From Paenirhodobacter enshiensis (lineage in GTDB: Bacteria; Pseudomonadota; Alphaproteobacteria; Rhodobacterales; Rhodobacteraceae): 64,000 nucleotides of DNA. The notes beneath the pieces were generated by a model that saw only the letters and a list, made by a program, of their open reading frames with translations, was not told the DNA's origin and made no database searches. Made by a program: the position numbers and the translations under genes. The DNA lies in assembly GCF_000740785.1 (NCBI RefSeq), contig NZ_JFZB01000001.1:1-64000 (forward strand). Direction: 5' to 3'. Of this stretch, positions 53,263-64,000 are shown piece by piece (the stretch's first letter is position 1; the number at the start of each line of letters is the position of its first letter).

Positions 53263-53274
53263 GCGACAGCGATC

Positions 53275-56130
<2,856 letters not shown>

Positions 56131-56310
56131 CTGCGTTCCTCCTCGAAACGCCGGCACCGGCGCGGGGTCTGCGCCCGGATCCGCAGTCTGGATGACACCC
56201 GTTGATGACATCCTAAAGACGACGGGCCGGAAGGCGAAATTCCCCCGCAAAGCACCGAAAATCCTGTTCGTTCCCGGCCCCCTCGCGCCCGCCCGCAGCG
56301 TTTGCGCAAG

Positions 56311-56342
56311 AAAAAAGGGGACCGGCCTGACAGCCGATCCCC
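56311..56342 (-). terminator. Intrinsic terminator of the rplU-rpmA operon
   Basis: On the minus strand GGGGATCGGC and GCCGGTCCCC pair with one G-U (56333-56342 with 56317-56326) and are followed by TTTTTT (56311-56316). Confidence 0.88.
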
Positions 56343-56370
56343 CTGATACGATACCGTGTAACGGGTCGGC

Positions 56371-56640
56371 TTACTCGGCCGCCTCCGCAACAGGGAGGAC
56401 CGAGATGAAGGTGCGGCCTTTGAGGCCTTTGTGGAAGGTCACCTTGCCATCGACGACGGCGAAAATGGTGTGATCCTTGCCCATCATGACGCCCGCGGCC
56501 GGCCACCACTGGGTGCCGCGCTGACGCACGATGATGTTGCCCGGACGGGCCGCTTCGCCACCGTAGAGCTTGACGCCAAGGCGACGGCCAGCGGAGTCGC
56601 GGCCGTTGCGGGACGAACCGCCTGCTTTTTTGTGAGCCAT
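56371..56640 (-). CDS. rpmA: 50S ribosomal protein L27
   Basis: This 89-aa protein shows [15 protein letters not shown] at the N-terminus and [10 protein letters not shown], the invariant L27 signature. L27 sits near the peptidyl-transferase centre. It is 15 bp downstream of rplU, so the two are co-transcribed. Confidence 0.98.
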   Translation of the reverse strand: MAHKKAGGSSRNGRDSAGRRLGVKLYGGEAARPGNIIVRQRGTQWWPAAGVMMGKDHTIFAVVDGKVTFHKGLKGRTFISVLPVAEAAE

Positions 56641-56655
56641 TGTTCCGGTCTCCTC

Positions 56656-57042
56656 TTACTTCGCTTCGTGCGCGGTGACGCGCGCGGCAGCGGTTCCGAC
56701 GGCTTCCTTCACGCCCGAGGCTTCGGCGCCCGAGGCGAGAACCTCAGTCACGCGAACCAGCGTCAGCTTCTGACGGTGGCCACGGGTGCGCTGCGACGAA
56801 TGCTTGCGGCGGCGCTTGTGGTAGGTGATGACCTTGTCGGCCTTGATGACGTCCATGACTTCCGCCACGACCGCCGCGCCCGCAACCGTCGGGGCGCCAA
56901 CGGTCAGGGTTTCGCCACCGACCATCAGAATTTCGTTGAACTGGACTTTTTCACCAGCAACGGCAGCGATCAGTTCCACGCGGAGCACGTCGCCCGCCTG
57001 AACCTTGTATTGCTTGCCGCCAGTCTTGAGGACCGCGAACAT
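56656..57042 (-). CDS. rplU: 50S ribosomal protein L21
   Basis: This 128-aa protein begins MFAVLKTGGKQYKV and carries KRRRKHSSQRTRGHRQ, the L21 signature, with a 25-residue alphaproteobacterial extension at the C-terminus. AAGGAAA lies about 8 nt upstream of ATG 57042. The 260-bp region upstream (57043-57302) holds a hairpin GCCTGT-N4-ACAGGC (57085-57100), a candidate for the L21-type leader control, but no clear promoter was assigned. Confidence 0.97.
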   Translation of the reverse strand: MFAVLKTGGKQYKVQAGDVLRVELIAAVAGEKVQFNEILMVGGETLTVGAPTVAGAAVVAEVMDVIKADKVITYHKRRRKHSSQRTRGHRQKLTLVRVTEVLASGAEASGVKEAVGTAAARVTAHEAK

Positions 57043-57302
57043 GGGTCTTTCCTTCGATACAGCCGCGCCCTGCGGCACCTTCCGGCCTGTCGAAACAGGC
57101 GTTCCGGGTTTAACGGTTTCCCGCCTTCGGGCAGCGCGCCCCGGATCCGGGGCGGAGTTGATAAAGATTCCCCCGCGAAAGGCAGTCCTCCGCCGGGCTC
57201 GCGGTGTATCGGCGAGGAGCCCCCCGGAGTCAAGCGGAATATAGGGCGCGAAGCGTCCGTTCGCCCTGCGTGCAAAGGCGGGGCGAAGCGGAACCGGACC
57301 GC

Positions 57303-59129
57303 TCAGGCGCCCGCCCGCTCCTCGAGGTCGAGCCACTCTTCCTCGGCCGCTGCAAGGGCGGTCTGGCGCTCGCTCAGCATCTGGGTGGCCTTGGCGAATT
57401 TCACCGGCTCGCGGGTGAACAGTTCGGGATCGCCGAGCAGCTCGCTCAGCTTGCCGATCTCGAATTCGAGCTTCTCGATGATGCCCGGAAGCGCCTCCAG
57501 CCGGTGCTTCTCGGTGAAGCTGAGGCCGGATTTGCGGGCGGGTTCAGGGGCGGGCTTCGCCTCGGCCGGGGCGGCCCTGGCCGCCGGCTTCGCCGCAGCA
57601 GCGGCCGCCACGGGGGCGGCAAGCGCCTTCTGCGCCTGATAATCGCTCCAGCCGCCGGCATAGACCGTGGCGCGCCCGTCGCCTTCCATCGCGATGGTGG
57701 TGCTTGCCACCCGGTCGATGAAATCGCGGTCATGGCTGACCAGCAGCACGGTGCCGTCATACTCGCCCAGAATGTCTTGCAACAGATCGAGCGTCTCGAC
57801 ATCCAGATCGTTGGTCGGTTCGTCGAGGATCAGCAGGTTCGAGGGCTTCGCCATGATCTTCGCAAGCAGCAGCCGCGCGCGTTCGCCGCCCGACAGCGCA
57901 CCGATCGGCGCACGGGCCTGCGATTCGTCGAACAGGAAGTCCTTCAGATAGCCCACCACATGGCGCGGTTGCCCCCGCACCATCACCTGATCGGCCTGCC
58001 CCATGACCTTCATCGACGGGTCGTTCACCAGCCCGTCCCACAGCGTCATGTTGAAATCCAGCGTGGCGCGCGCCTGATCGAACACCGCCATCTCCAGATT
58101 GGTGCCGAGCTTCACCTCGCCCGCGTCGGGCGCAATCTCGCCGGTCAGCATCTTCAGAAGCGTCGTCTTGCCCACGCCGTTCGGCCCGACGAAGGCCACC
58201 CGGTCGCCGCGCATCACCCGCAGGTTGAAATTCTCGACGATGGTCTTGGCGCCGAACCGCTTGGTCAGGCCCTTCGCCTCGATCACCCGGCGGCCGGACT
58301 GCGGACCGGCGTCCATCTCCATCGCCGCCACACCCTGACGGCGGATCTGCCCGGCGCGTTCGGCGCGCAGATCCTGCAACGCGCGGACCCGGCCCATGTT
58401 GCGCTTGCGCCGCGCCGAGATCCCCTCGACCGCCCAACGCGCCTCGGCCTTGATCTTGCGGTCGAGCTTGTGGCGGGCCTCGTCTTCCTCGGCCCAGGTC
58501 TGTTCGCGCCAGTCCTCGAACGCCTCGAAGCCGCGCTCCTGCCGGCGGACCTGGCCGCGGTCCACCCACAGCGTCGCCCGCGTCAGATTGCGCAAAAACG
58601 CCCGGTCATGCGAGATCACCACGAAGGCGTTGCGGGTGTCGTGCAGGGTATCCTCAAGCCAGGCGATGGCCTCGATATCCAGATGGTTCGTCGGCTCGTC
58701 GAGCAGCATCAGATCGGGCGCCTCGGCCAAGAGCTTCGCCAGCGCCGCGCGCCGCCGCTCGCCGCCCGAGGCGGTTTCGACCGGGGTGTCGGGGCGGAAC
58801 TTCAGCCCCTCGGCCACCACATCGACCTTGTAATGATCTTCCTCGGACAGGCCCGAGGCCGCGAAATCGCCGAGCGTGGCGAAGCCCGACAGATCGGGCT
58901 CCTGTTCCATGTAGCCGACGGTCGTGCCCGCCGGCACCACGCGCGCCCCGCGGTCGGGCTCGATCATCCCGGCCATGATCTTCATCAGCGTCGATTTGCC
59001 GGAGCCGTTGCGCCCGACGAGGGCCACCCGGTCGCCCTGCTGGACAACGAGATCGAGACCCTCGAACAGCGGATCGCCGCCGAAGGTCAGGGAAATGCCG
59101 GAGAGTTGCAAAAGGGGTGCGCGTGCCAT
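57303..59129 (-). CDS. ABC-F family ATPase (Uup-like)
   Basis: This 608-aa protein has two soluble ABC domains (Walker A GRNGSGKST and GPNGVGKTT, signatures ASGGERRR and LSGGERAR, Walker B LLLDEPTNHLD and LILDEPTNDLD). They are joined by a long charged helical linker, and a C-terminal coiled coil ends at GA. There is no membrane domain. ABC-F proteins act on ribosomes; Uup types limit transposon excision and help translation. It starts 11 bp from the olsB stop on the same strand. ATG 59129 is chosen though its ribosome site is weak. Confidence 0.92.
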   Translation of the reverse strand: MARAPLLQLSGISLTFGGDPLFEGLDLVVQQGDRVALVGRNGSGKSTLMKIMAGMIEPDRGARVVPAGTTVGYMEQEPDLSGFATLGDFAASGLSEEDHYKVDVVAEGLKFRPDTPVETASGGERRRAALAKLLAEAPDLMLLDEPTNHLDIEAIAWLEDTLHDTRNAFVVISHDRAFLRNLTRATLWVDRGQVRRQERGFEAFEDWREQTWAEEDEARHKLDRKIKAEARWAVEGISARRKRNMGRVRALQDLRAERAGQIRRQGVAAMEMDAGPQSGRRVIEAKGLTKRFGAKTIVENFNLRVMRGDRVAFVGPNGVGKTTLLKMLTGEIAPDAGEVKLGTNLEMAVFDQARATLDFNMTLWDGLVNDPSMKVMGQADQVMVRGQPRHVVGYLKDFLFDESQARAPIGALSGGERARLLLAKIMAKPSNLLILDEPTNDLDVETLDLLQDILGEYDGTVLLVSHDRDFIDRVASTTIAMEGDGRATVYAGGWSDYQAQKALAAPVAAAAAAKPAARAAPAEAKPAPEPARKSGLSFTEKHRLEALPGIIEKLEFEIGKLSELLGDPELFTREPVKFAKATQMLSERQTALAAAEEEWLDLEERAGA

Positions 59130-59139
59130 GTCCAGCGGG

Positions 59140-59931
59140 CTACAGGCGCGCCCCGCAAACGTCAATGGGGCCAGCACCCGCGGAACCCGCGCCCGATACA
59201 GGAACCGCTCCCATCCGCAGCACCCGCGCGCGCGCCGGCGGAATCGCCGCAATCTCCAGCCCGGTGAACACATGAAGCGTGCCCAGATCCTCATCGACCA
59301 CGGCGTGATCGCTGACCCAGCCGCCCATCGCCAGATAACTGCGCAGCAAGGGCGGCATGGTCAGCTGGGCCCGGCGCAGATCGGGTATCTGTCCTGCGAG
59401 CGCCTGAGCATAGTGCACCAGCTGCGGTGCCTTCGCCTGCGGCCGCCACCGCTCCGGCGCTAGATGCCGGCCGGCCAGCGCCGCGAAGCAATCGGCATAG
59501 GCGCGCCAGTCCAGTCCGTGAAACGACGAGCAGCCGAACAGCATTCCCGCATCCTGTGCCGCCACCTCGGAGGCAAGCGCCCCCCACGCCAGCCGCAGCA
59601 CATCCGGATCGTGACAGCCGGGCGCCAGGCAGAACCGGCCGACCTCGATCATCGGCGCAGCGAAAGCGCTCAGCGCGGCAAGATCGTAGAACTGGGCGGA
59701 ATAGCTGGTGCCGATCGCGGCACCACCCGGCAGCGGCAGCAGCCGGAAACAGCACATCAGACGATCCTGCCCGTCCTCGACCAGAACGTGCCGGCAGATC
59801 GCATCGAAATCGTCGCGGTCCGTGGCGGCACCGGTGCGGAATACCCGTCCGCGCAGCGCCTGCGCCGCAGCGAGATCGCGCTCCGACTGAGCAAGGCGCA
59901 CCCTGTAGCGGCCCGTGGAAAGCGGTTGCAT
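59140..59931 (-). CDS. olsB: L-ornithine N-alpha-acyltransferase (OlsB-type)
   Basis: This 263-aa protein is a GNAT-fold acyl-ACP-dependent acyltransferase. Its motifs are RVRLAQSERDLAAAQALRGR at the N-terminus, FDAICRHVLVED, GRFCLAPG and LFGCSSFHGLDW. OlsB attaches a 3-hydroxy fatty acid to ornithine, the first step of ornithine lipid synthesis in the inner membrane. olsA, its usual partner in Rhodobacteraceae, is not adjacent; the next gene on this strand is an ABC-F protein. It is separated by 127 bp from bamE upstream. Confidence 0.85.
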   Translation of the reverse strand: MQPLSTGRYRVRLAQSERDLAAAQALRGRVFRTGAATDRDDFDAICRHVLVEDGQDRLMCCFRLLPLPGGAAIGTSYSAQFYDLAALSAFAAPMIEVGRFCLAPGCHDPDVLRLAWGALASEVAAQDAGMLFGCSSFHGLDWRAYADCFAALAGRHLAPERWRPQAKAPQLVHYAQALAGQIPDLRRAQLTMPPLLRSYLAMGGWVSDHAVVDEDLGTLHVFTGLEIAAIPPARARVLRMGAVPVSGAGSAGAGPIDVCGARL

Positions 59932-60058
59932 CCGTCGCGCACTCCTGCCGTCTGGCCCGAAGTCAGGCTAGCCGATCTGCGCCCGCCGAGGAAGCCCCGC
60001 CGCGACCCGCGAGGAACGCGGCGGGCGAGAGCGCCCGCCCGGCTTGCTTGTCCCCGGC

Positions 60059-60538
60059 TTACTTATCGTTATGTCCGAGCGCCTGATCCGGAGAGATCCG
60101 GCCGAAGCTGCCCATCAGCTGACGCACGATGCCGATGCCCTTGATGTTCGATTCGGTCACGCGCCGCGACAAGGTGACCACCTCGCCGTGATCGAGCCCG
60201 TAGCGTGCCACGTCCGACACCACGCCCTTGCCGTCGAAGCTGATCGCGACAACCTGCCGGTCGACCTCCTTCGGAGCGAAAGCGCCATACGTGCGCCAGC
60301 GCGACTGCACGTAATACCACCCCGAGCCGGCGAGAACGCCGCTCGACGACGGCCGGCCGATCATGCCATCCAGCTCGTCACGCGTGGTCTTGCCGACCTG
60401 CACGCCGGCCAGCTGGTCCGCGGGGGGCACGTAACCATGATTCTCGTAAAGCGGCTGACAGCCTGCCAGCGCGATTGCCGCCACCAGCACCAGCGCCTTC
60501 GCGCCCTGCCGCGTCATGGTTCCGGACTTCACTCGCAT
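60059..60538 (-). CDS. bamE: Outer-membrane assembly lipoprotein BamE (SmpA/OmlA)
   Basis: This 159-aa protein has a lipoprotein signal peptide (lipidated Cys27 in ALAGCQPLYENHG) and the SmpA/OmlA fold with GKTTRDELDGMIGRPSS and WYYVQSRW. BamE is a small subunit of the BAM complex that folds outer-membrane beta barrels. The start is ambiguous: ATG 60538 (GAGGGGG close by) or ATG 60517 seven codons later; the lipobox is compatible with both. It is divergent from the DUF177 gene. Confidence 0.92.
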   Translation of the reverse strand: MRVKSGTMTRQGAKALVLVAAIALAGCQPLYENHGYVPPADQLAGVQVGKTTRDELDGMIGRPSSSGVLAGSGWYYVQSRWRTYGAFAPKEVDRQVVAISFDGKGVVSDVARYGLDHGEVVTLSRRVTESNIKGIGIVRQLMGSFGRISPDQALGHNDK

Positions 60539-60686
60539 CCCCCTCTTGCCTCGCGGCCCGCGGCCTTTTATCCCGATTACAACATGCGGCAGCGGCCCTC
60601 AAGCGCGATGCGGGGGCCGGTTCCACCGCACCGGCCATTCGCCGCCCGCTCCGCCCGCCGTCCCGTCCTTTCCCCGAGGCCCACCG

Positions 60687-61253
60687 ATGAACAATTCCGA
60701 TCCCCGCTCCGATGCGGGCCCCACCGCCCCCCTGCCCTGGTCGAGCACGCTGCGCCCCGCAGAGCTCGCAAGCCGCAAGCCGACGCGCTTCGACATCTCC
60801 CCCGATGCGGAGACCCGCGCGCGCATCGCCGCCTGGGCCGGGATCGAGGCGCTCGACAGCCTGCACCTGAAAGGCACGATGACCCCCCTCGGGCGCACCG
60901 ACTGGAAGCTCGAGGCCGAGTTCGGGGCGGTGGTCGTGCAGGCCTGCGTCGTCACCCTTGCACCGGTCACCACCGCCCTCACCGAACCCGTCGTGCGCCG
61001 CTACGTCGCCGACCTGCCCGAACCCGAGGGCACCGAGGTCGAGATCCCCGAGGACGACAGCCTCGAACGCCTGCCGCCGGTGATCGACCTCGCGGCCGTC
61101 GCGCTGGAAACGCTGGAGCTGGCGCTGCCGCTTTATCCCCGGGCCGAAGGCGCCGAGCTGCCCGCCGCGAACGGGGAAGGCCCGACCGCGGACGACACCC
61201 GCCGCCCCTTCGCCGATCTGGGCAAGCTGCTCGGCCGCAAGACCGAAGACTAG
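60687..61253 (+). CDS. DUF177 (YceD-like) protein
   Basis: This 188-aa protein has the DUF177 motif VVVQACVVTLAPVTTAL and a long acidic C-terminus. In many bacteria YceD is encoded upstream of rpmF and affects 23S rRNA abundance. Here it lies upstream of rpmF-plsX-fabH. GAGG lies 8 nt before ATG 60687. A separate promoter for rpmF lies 86 bp downstream. Confidence 0.9.
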   Translation: MNNSDPRSDAGPTAPLPWSSTLRPAELASRKPTRFDISPDAETRARIAAWAGIEALDSLHLKGTMTPLGRTDWKLEAEFGAVVVQACVVTLAPVTTALTEPVVRRYVADLPEPEGTEVEIPEDDSLERLPPVIDLAAVALETLELALPLYPRAEGAELPAANGEGPTADDTRRPFADLGKLLGRKTED

Positions 61254-61338
61254 GCCCTCACCGCGCGGCTGCGCGCAGAACAAGCGGGCATTTCGCGTCC
61301 TTCGTGCCACCACGCACGAAACCGGCGCGAGAAAGCAC

Positions 61339-61366
61339 TTGCAACGAGCCGGAAACACAGTATGTT
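61339..61366 (+). promoter_or_regulatory. Promoter upstream of rpmF
   Basis: TTGCAA (61339-61344), a 16-nt spacer and TATGTT (61361-61366), about 128 nt before the rpmF start, form a good sigma70-type promoter. The -35 matches that of the SRP RNA promoter in this window. Confidence 0.65.
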
Positions 61367-61494
61367 CCCGGCCTCATTCACAGGTTGGGTTCGCACCCGG
61401 TCAGCCATCCTGGCAGCCGTGACGAGATCCAGAAGAATCAGGGCCTCCCGGCCCCTCAACGGGCTCCGGGCCCCCGAACACCGAGGTTGACACA

Positions 61495-61701
61495 ATGGCT
61501 GTCCCGCAAAACCGAGTTACGCGCTCCCGTCGCAACATGCGCCGTGCGCATGATGCCCTTGTCGCCGGTAACCCGGCAGAATGCCCGAACTGCGGCGAAC
61601 TGAAGCGCCCGCACCACGTTTGCGGCGCCTGCGGTCACTATGACGGCCGCGAAGTGGTCGCCCAGACCGCCGAGACCGACATCGACGACGACGCTGCGTA
61701 A
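61495..61701 (+). CDS. rpmF: 50S ribosomal protein L32
   Basis: This 68-aa protein has [20 protein letters not shown] and a zinc ribbon (CPNC and CGAC). It sits directly upstream of plsX-fabH, the classical rpmF-plsX-fabH arrangement. The acidic C-terminal tail (TDIDDDAA) is common in alphaproteobacterial L32. Confidence 0.98.
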   Translation: MAVPQNRVTRSRRNMRRAHDALVAGNPAECPNCGELKRPHHVCGACGHYDGREVVAQTAETDIDDDAA

Positions 61702-61843
61702 ATCGCTCGCCGCCTGACGCCTCTTCGTGATGCCACCTGAACAGGAGCAGATGCAGGCCCAGGATCCGGCGGACGCTGCACGATTGCAGGGCCACCCCCG
61801 GGTGGCCAGGGCGCCGGATCCGTCCGGCGCCGCTGTCGTCTCT

Positions 61844-62917
61844 ATGACCGATACGAATCTCATCTCTATCGACGCGATGGGCGGCGACCGCGGCCCTGCT
61901 GCTGTGCTCGACGGCATCGCGCTGGCCCATGCGGCCAATCCGGCCCTGCGCTTTCTGGTGCATGGCCGTCAGGCCGAAGTGGCCCCGCTGATCGCCGCAC
62001 GCGGTCTTTCGGACATTTGCAGCCTGCGCCACGCCGAGGCCGTCGTCACCATGAACGACAAGCCGTCGCAGGTGATGCGGCATGGCTCCGACACCTCGAT
62101 GTGGTCGGCGGTCGATGCGGTGCGCAACCGGGAAGCGGCGGTCGCCGTTTCCTGCGGCAACACCGGCGCGCTGATGGCGGTGTCGATGCTGCGGCTGCGC
62201 AAGCTGCCGGGCGTCAACCGGCCGGCGATCGCCTCGCTGTGGCCGTCGTTCAATCCGGGCGGCTGGAACGTCATGCTCGACATGGGCGCCGATGTGCGCG
62301 CCGACGCCCACGATCTGCTGACCTATGGCATCATGGGTGCGGCCTATGCGCATTACGCTCTCGGCCTAGAAACGCCGCGCGTCGGCCTGTTGAACGTCGG
62401 CACCGAAGAGCACAAGGGCACTGCGGAACTTCGCCTCGCCCATGAGCTGATGACCGGTGCCCAGGCCCGTGGCGGGTTCGCTTTCGTCGGCTTCGTCGAG
62501 GGCAACGACCTGCCGGCCGAGCGCGTCGACGTCATCGTCACCGACGGTTTCACCGGCAATGTCGCGCTGAAGACCGGCGAGGGCACCGCGAAGATGGCGT
62601 CGCGGCTGATGAAGGAGGCGCTGACCTCGACCTGGCTCGCGAAGCTCGGCGCGCTTCTGGCGATGTCGGCGCTGAAGCGGCTGAAAGACAAGATCGACCC
62701 GCGCCGTGCGAACGGCGGGGTCTTCCTCGGGCTCAATGGCACCGTGGTAAAATCGCACGGCGGAGCGGATGCCACCGGCATCGCCGCCGCAATCGACCTC
62801 GCGGCACGTCTTGCCCGTTCCGGTTTCCTGGAGCGGATGGCGGCCCGGGTTGCCTCCGCCGCTCCGGCAGGGCAGGATGCCCCCTCGGAAGAGGCCAGCA
62901 ACGAGTCCGCAAAATGA
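61844..62917 (+). CDS. plsX: Phosphate acyltransferase PlsX
   Basis: This 357-aa protein has SIDAMGGDRGP, SCGNTGALMA and VVTDGFTGNVALK, the PlsX signatures. It makes acyl-phosphate from acyl-ACP for phospholipid synthesis. ATG 61844 is preferred over longer starts because the family opening begins right there; no strong Shine-Dalgarno is visible. Its stop overlaps fabH (ATGA, 62914-62917). Confidence 0.96.
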   Translation: MTDTNLISIDAMGGDRGPAAVLDGIALAHAANPALRFLVHGRQAEVAPLIAARGLSDICSLRHAEAVVTMNDKPSQVMRHGSDTSMWSAVDAVRNREAAVAVSCGNTGALMAVSMLRLRKLPGVNRPAIASLWPSFNPGGWNVMLDMGADVRADAHDLLTYGIMGAAYAHYALGLETPRVGLLNVGTEEHKGTAELRLAHELMTGAQARGGFAFVGFVEGNDLPAERVDVIVTDGFTGNVALKTGEGTAKMASRLMKEALTSTWLAKLGALLAMSALKRLKDKIDPRRANGGVFLGLNGTVVKSHGGADATGIAAAIDLAARLARSGFLERMAARVASAAPAGQDAPSEEASNESAK

Positions 62918-63888
62918 ACATCAGATCCGTGGTTCGGGGCGTCGGCCATTACCTGCCGTCGCGCGTCGTCGAGAACAAGGAATTCGAGGCGACCCTCGAC
63001 ACTTCGGACGAATGGATCCGGTCGCGCACCGGCATCGAGCGGCGTCATTTCGCCGCCGAGGGCGAGACCACCTCGCAGCTGGCGATCAAGGCGGCCGAAC
63101 AGGCGCTGGAAAACGCCGGAATGAGTGTCGATCAGATCGACGCCATCGTCGTCGCCACCTCGACGCCCGACTACACCTTCCCCTCGGTCGCGACGATGGT
63201 TCAGGCCGGTCTGAACATGCGTCAGGGCTTCGCCTATGACATTCAGGCGGTCTGCGCGGGCTTTGTCTATGCCCTGGCGAACGCGAACGGGCTGATCGTC
63301 TCGGGCCAGGCCAAATGCGTTCTGGTGATCGGCGCCGAGACCTTCTCGCGCATCATGGACTGGACCGACCGCGGCACCTGCGTGCTGTTCGGCGACGGCG
63401 CCGGCGCGCTGATTCTGGAAGCGGCGACCGGCACCGGCACCACCGACGACCGCGGCGTGCTGTCGACCGATCTGCATTCCGACGGCCGCTACCGCGAACT
63501 TCTGTATGTCGACGGAGGGGTCTCGACCAACGGTCAGGCTGGCCATCTGCGGATGCAGGGCAATGCCGTGTTCAAGCACGCGGTGACCAAGCTTGCCGAG
63601 ACCGCGCATACCGCGCTCGAAAAGGTCGGGCTGAGCGGCTCGGATGTCGACTGGCTGGTGCCGCATCAGGCCAATCTGCGCATCATCACCGCCACCGCGG
63701 AACGGATGCAGCTGCCGCTCGAACGCGTCGTGCTGACGGTGCAGGATCACGGCAATACCTCGGCCGCCTCGATTCCGCTGGCGCTGTCGATCGGGGCCGA
63801 ACGCGGCCAGATCAAGGAAGGCGACCTGCTGGTGACCGAGGCGATCGGCGGCGGTCTGGCCTGGGGATCGGTCGTCCTGCGCTGGTAA
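62914..63888 (+). CDS. fabH: 3-oxoacyl-ACP synthase III (FabH)
   Basis: This 324-aa ketosynthase has the Cys-His-Asn triad: Cys114 (QAVCAGF), His in VPHQANLRI and Asn in HGNTSAAS. It primes fatty acid synthesis from acetyl-CoA and malonyl-ACP. Coupling to plsX through ATGA and the downstream hairpin CGTCAGC/GCTGACG (63903-63909 with 63916-63922) frame the operon. An ihfA start probably follows near 63997. Confidence 0.97.
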   Translation: MNIRSVVRGVGHYLPSRVVENKEFEATLDTSDEWIRSRTGIERRHFAAEGETTSQLAIKAAEQALENAGMSVDQIDAIVVATSTPDYTFPSVATMVQAGLNMRQGFAYDIQAVCAGFVYALANANGLIVSGQAKCVLVIGAETFSRIMDWTDRGTCVLFGDGAGALILEAATGTGTTDDRGVLSTDLHSDGRYRELLYVDGGVSTNGQAGHLRMQGNAVFKHAVTKLAETAHTALEKVGLSGSDVDWLVPHQANLRIITATAERMQLPLERVVLTVQDHGNTSAASIPLALSIGAERGQIKEGDLLVTEAIGGGLAWGSVVLRW

Positions 63889-63996
63889 CGGTCGCCGGGG
63901 CCCGTCAGCCCCTTTGCTGACGATCCGCCCCCGCTGCCGATATTGACTCGAGGAACCAATGCGCACATCGTGGCCCAAACGATCCCGGAGGATGGC

Positions 63997-64000
63997 ATGT
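63997..64000 (+). CDS. Possible start of the next gene (ihfA by synteny), cut by the window edge
   Basis: GGAGG (63987-63991) is followed after 5 nt by ATG at 63997-63999 and one T. Downstream of fabH in Rhodobacteraceae the next gene is commonly ihfA (himA), so this may be its start. A -35-like TTGACT lies at 63943. Only four bases are in view, so nothing about the protein can be checked. Confidence 0.35.

Overview
The window is high-GC DNA (upper 60s % by eye) with the gene content of a Rhodobacteraceae/Paracoccaceae alphaproteobacterium close to Rhodobacter or Rhodovulum. The signs are a condensing 5-aminolevulinate synthase (hemA), an FnrL-type regulator beside hemN, an RF2 gene with no programmed frameshift, ornithine-lipid OlsB, a rpmF-plsX-fabH cluster, and intergenic palindromes of the GGGGGCTCTGCCCCC...CCCCGGGATATTT kind. 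Almost all of it looks like ordinary chromosome. The only clearly mobile segment is the first 1.7 kb.

Layout. 1-1.7 kb: the leader-distal end of a type I-E CRISPR array (13 repeats in view, cas genes off the left edge), joined directly to a phage/island remnant: a C-terminal gene scrap, a 40-aa zinc-finger peptide and an N-terminally deleted tyrosine integrase that runs into tRNA-Met. 1.8-13 kb: L,D-transpeptidase, a DUF2892 membrane protein divergent from the copper ATPase copA, glpD, a lytic transglycosylase lipoprotein, an ABC exporter pair divergent from the esterase tesA, and an MFS transporter. 13.5-20.2 kb: FAD-linked oxidase, hemC/hemE divergent, a DEAD-box helicase and hemF. 20.4-26 kb: a lipoprotein, a degenerate SDR, an RsmC-like methyltransferase, clpS, a HAD phosphatase and a D,D-carboxypeptidase with a SPOR-like tail. 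26-29.3 kb: universal stress protein, fnrL and hemN. 29.3-36 kb: a yejABEF peptide importer and prephenate dehydratase. 36-39.3 kb: an SRPBCC protein, a cyclic-nucleotide phosphodiesterase/nucleotidase with a small upstream ORF, and the SRP RNA. 39.3-45 kb: amiC-mrcA-prfB-P-loop kinase. 45-53 kb: an aminotransferase, a DsbA-like protein, an M20 peptidase, hemA, rodZ and ispG. 53-60.5 kb: rplU-rpmA, a GNAT, obgE-proB, an ABC-F protein, olsB and bamE. 60.7-64 kb: the DUF177-rpmF-plsX-fabH cluster, probably followed by ihfA.

How the genes work together. Five tetrapyrrole genes (hemA, hemC, hemE, hemF, hemN) lie within 36 kb. Three good FNR boxes sit upstream of the stress-protein gene, between fnrL and hemN, and upstream of hemA. 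In all three a candidate -10 element begins exactly 36 nt after the first base of the box, as in class II FNR promoters. At hemN this puts the predicted transcription start at the ATG, so a leaderless mRNA is predicted. A second theme is the cell envelope: L,D-transpeptidase, lytic transglycosylase, D,D-carboxypeptidase, PBP1A, AmiC, RodZ, BamE and OlsB.

I found no convincing novel multi-gene defence or biosynthetic system. The best leads are the CRISPR/prophage junction, the DUF2892-copA operator region, the leaderless hemN prediction, the SDR lacking its catalytic Lys, the dispersed palindrome family, and a 36-aa ORF coupled to a nucleotidase that has no signal peptide.
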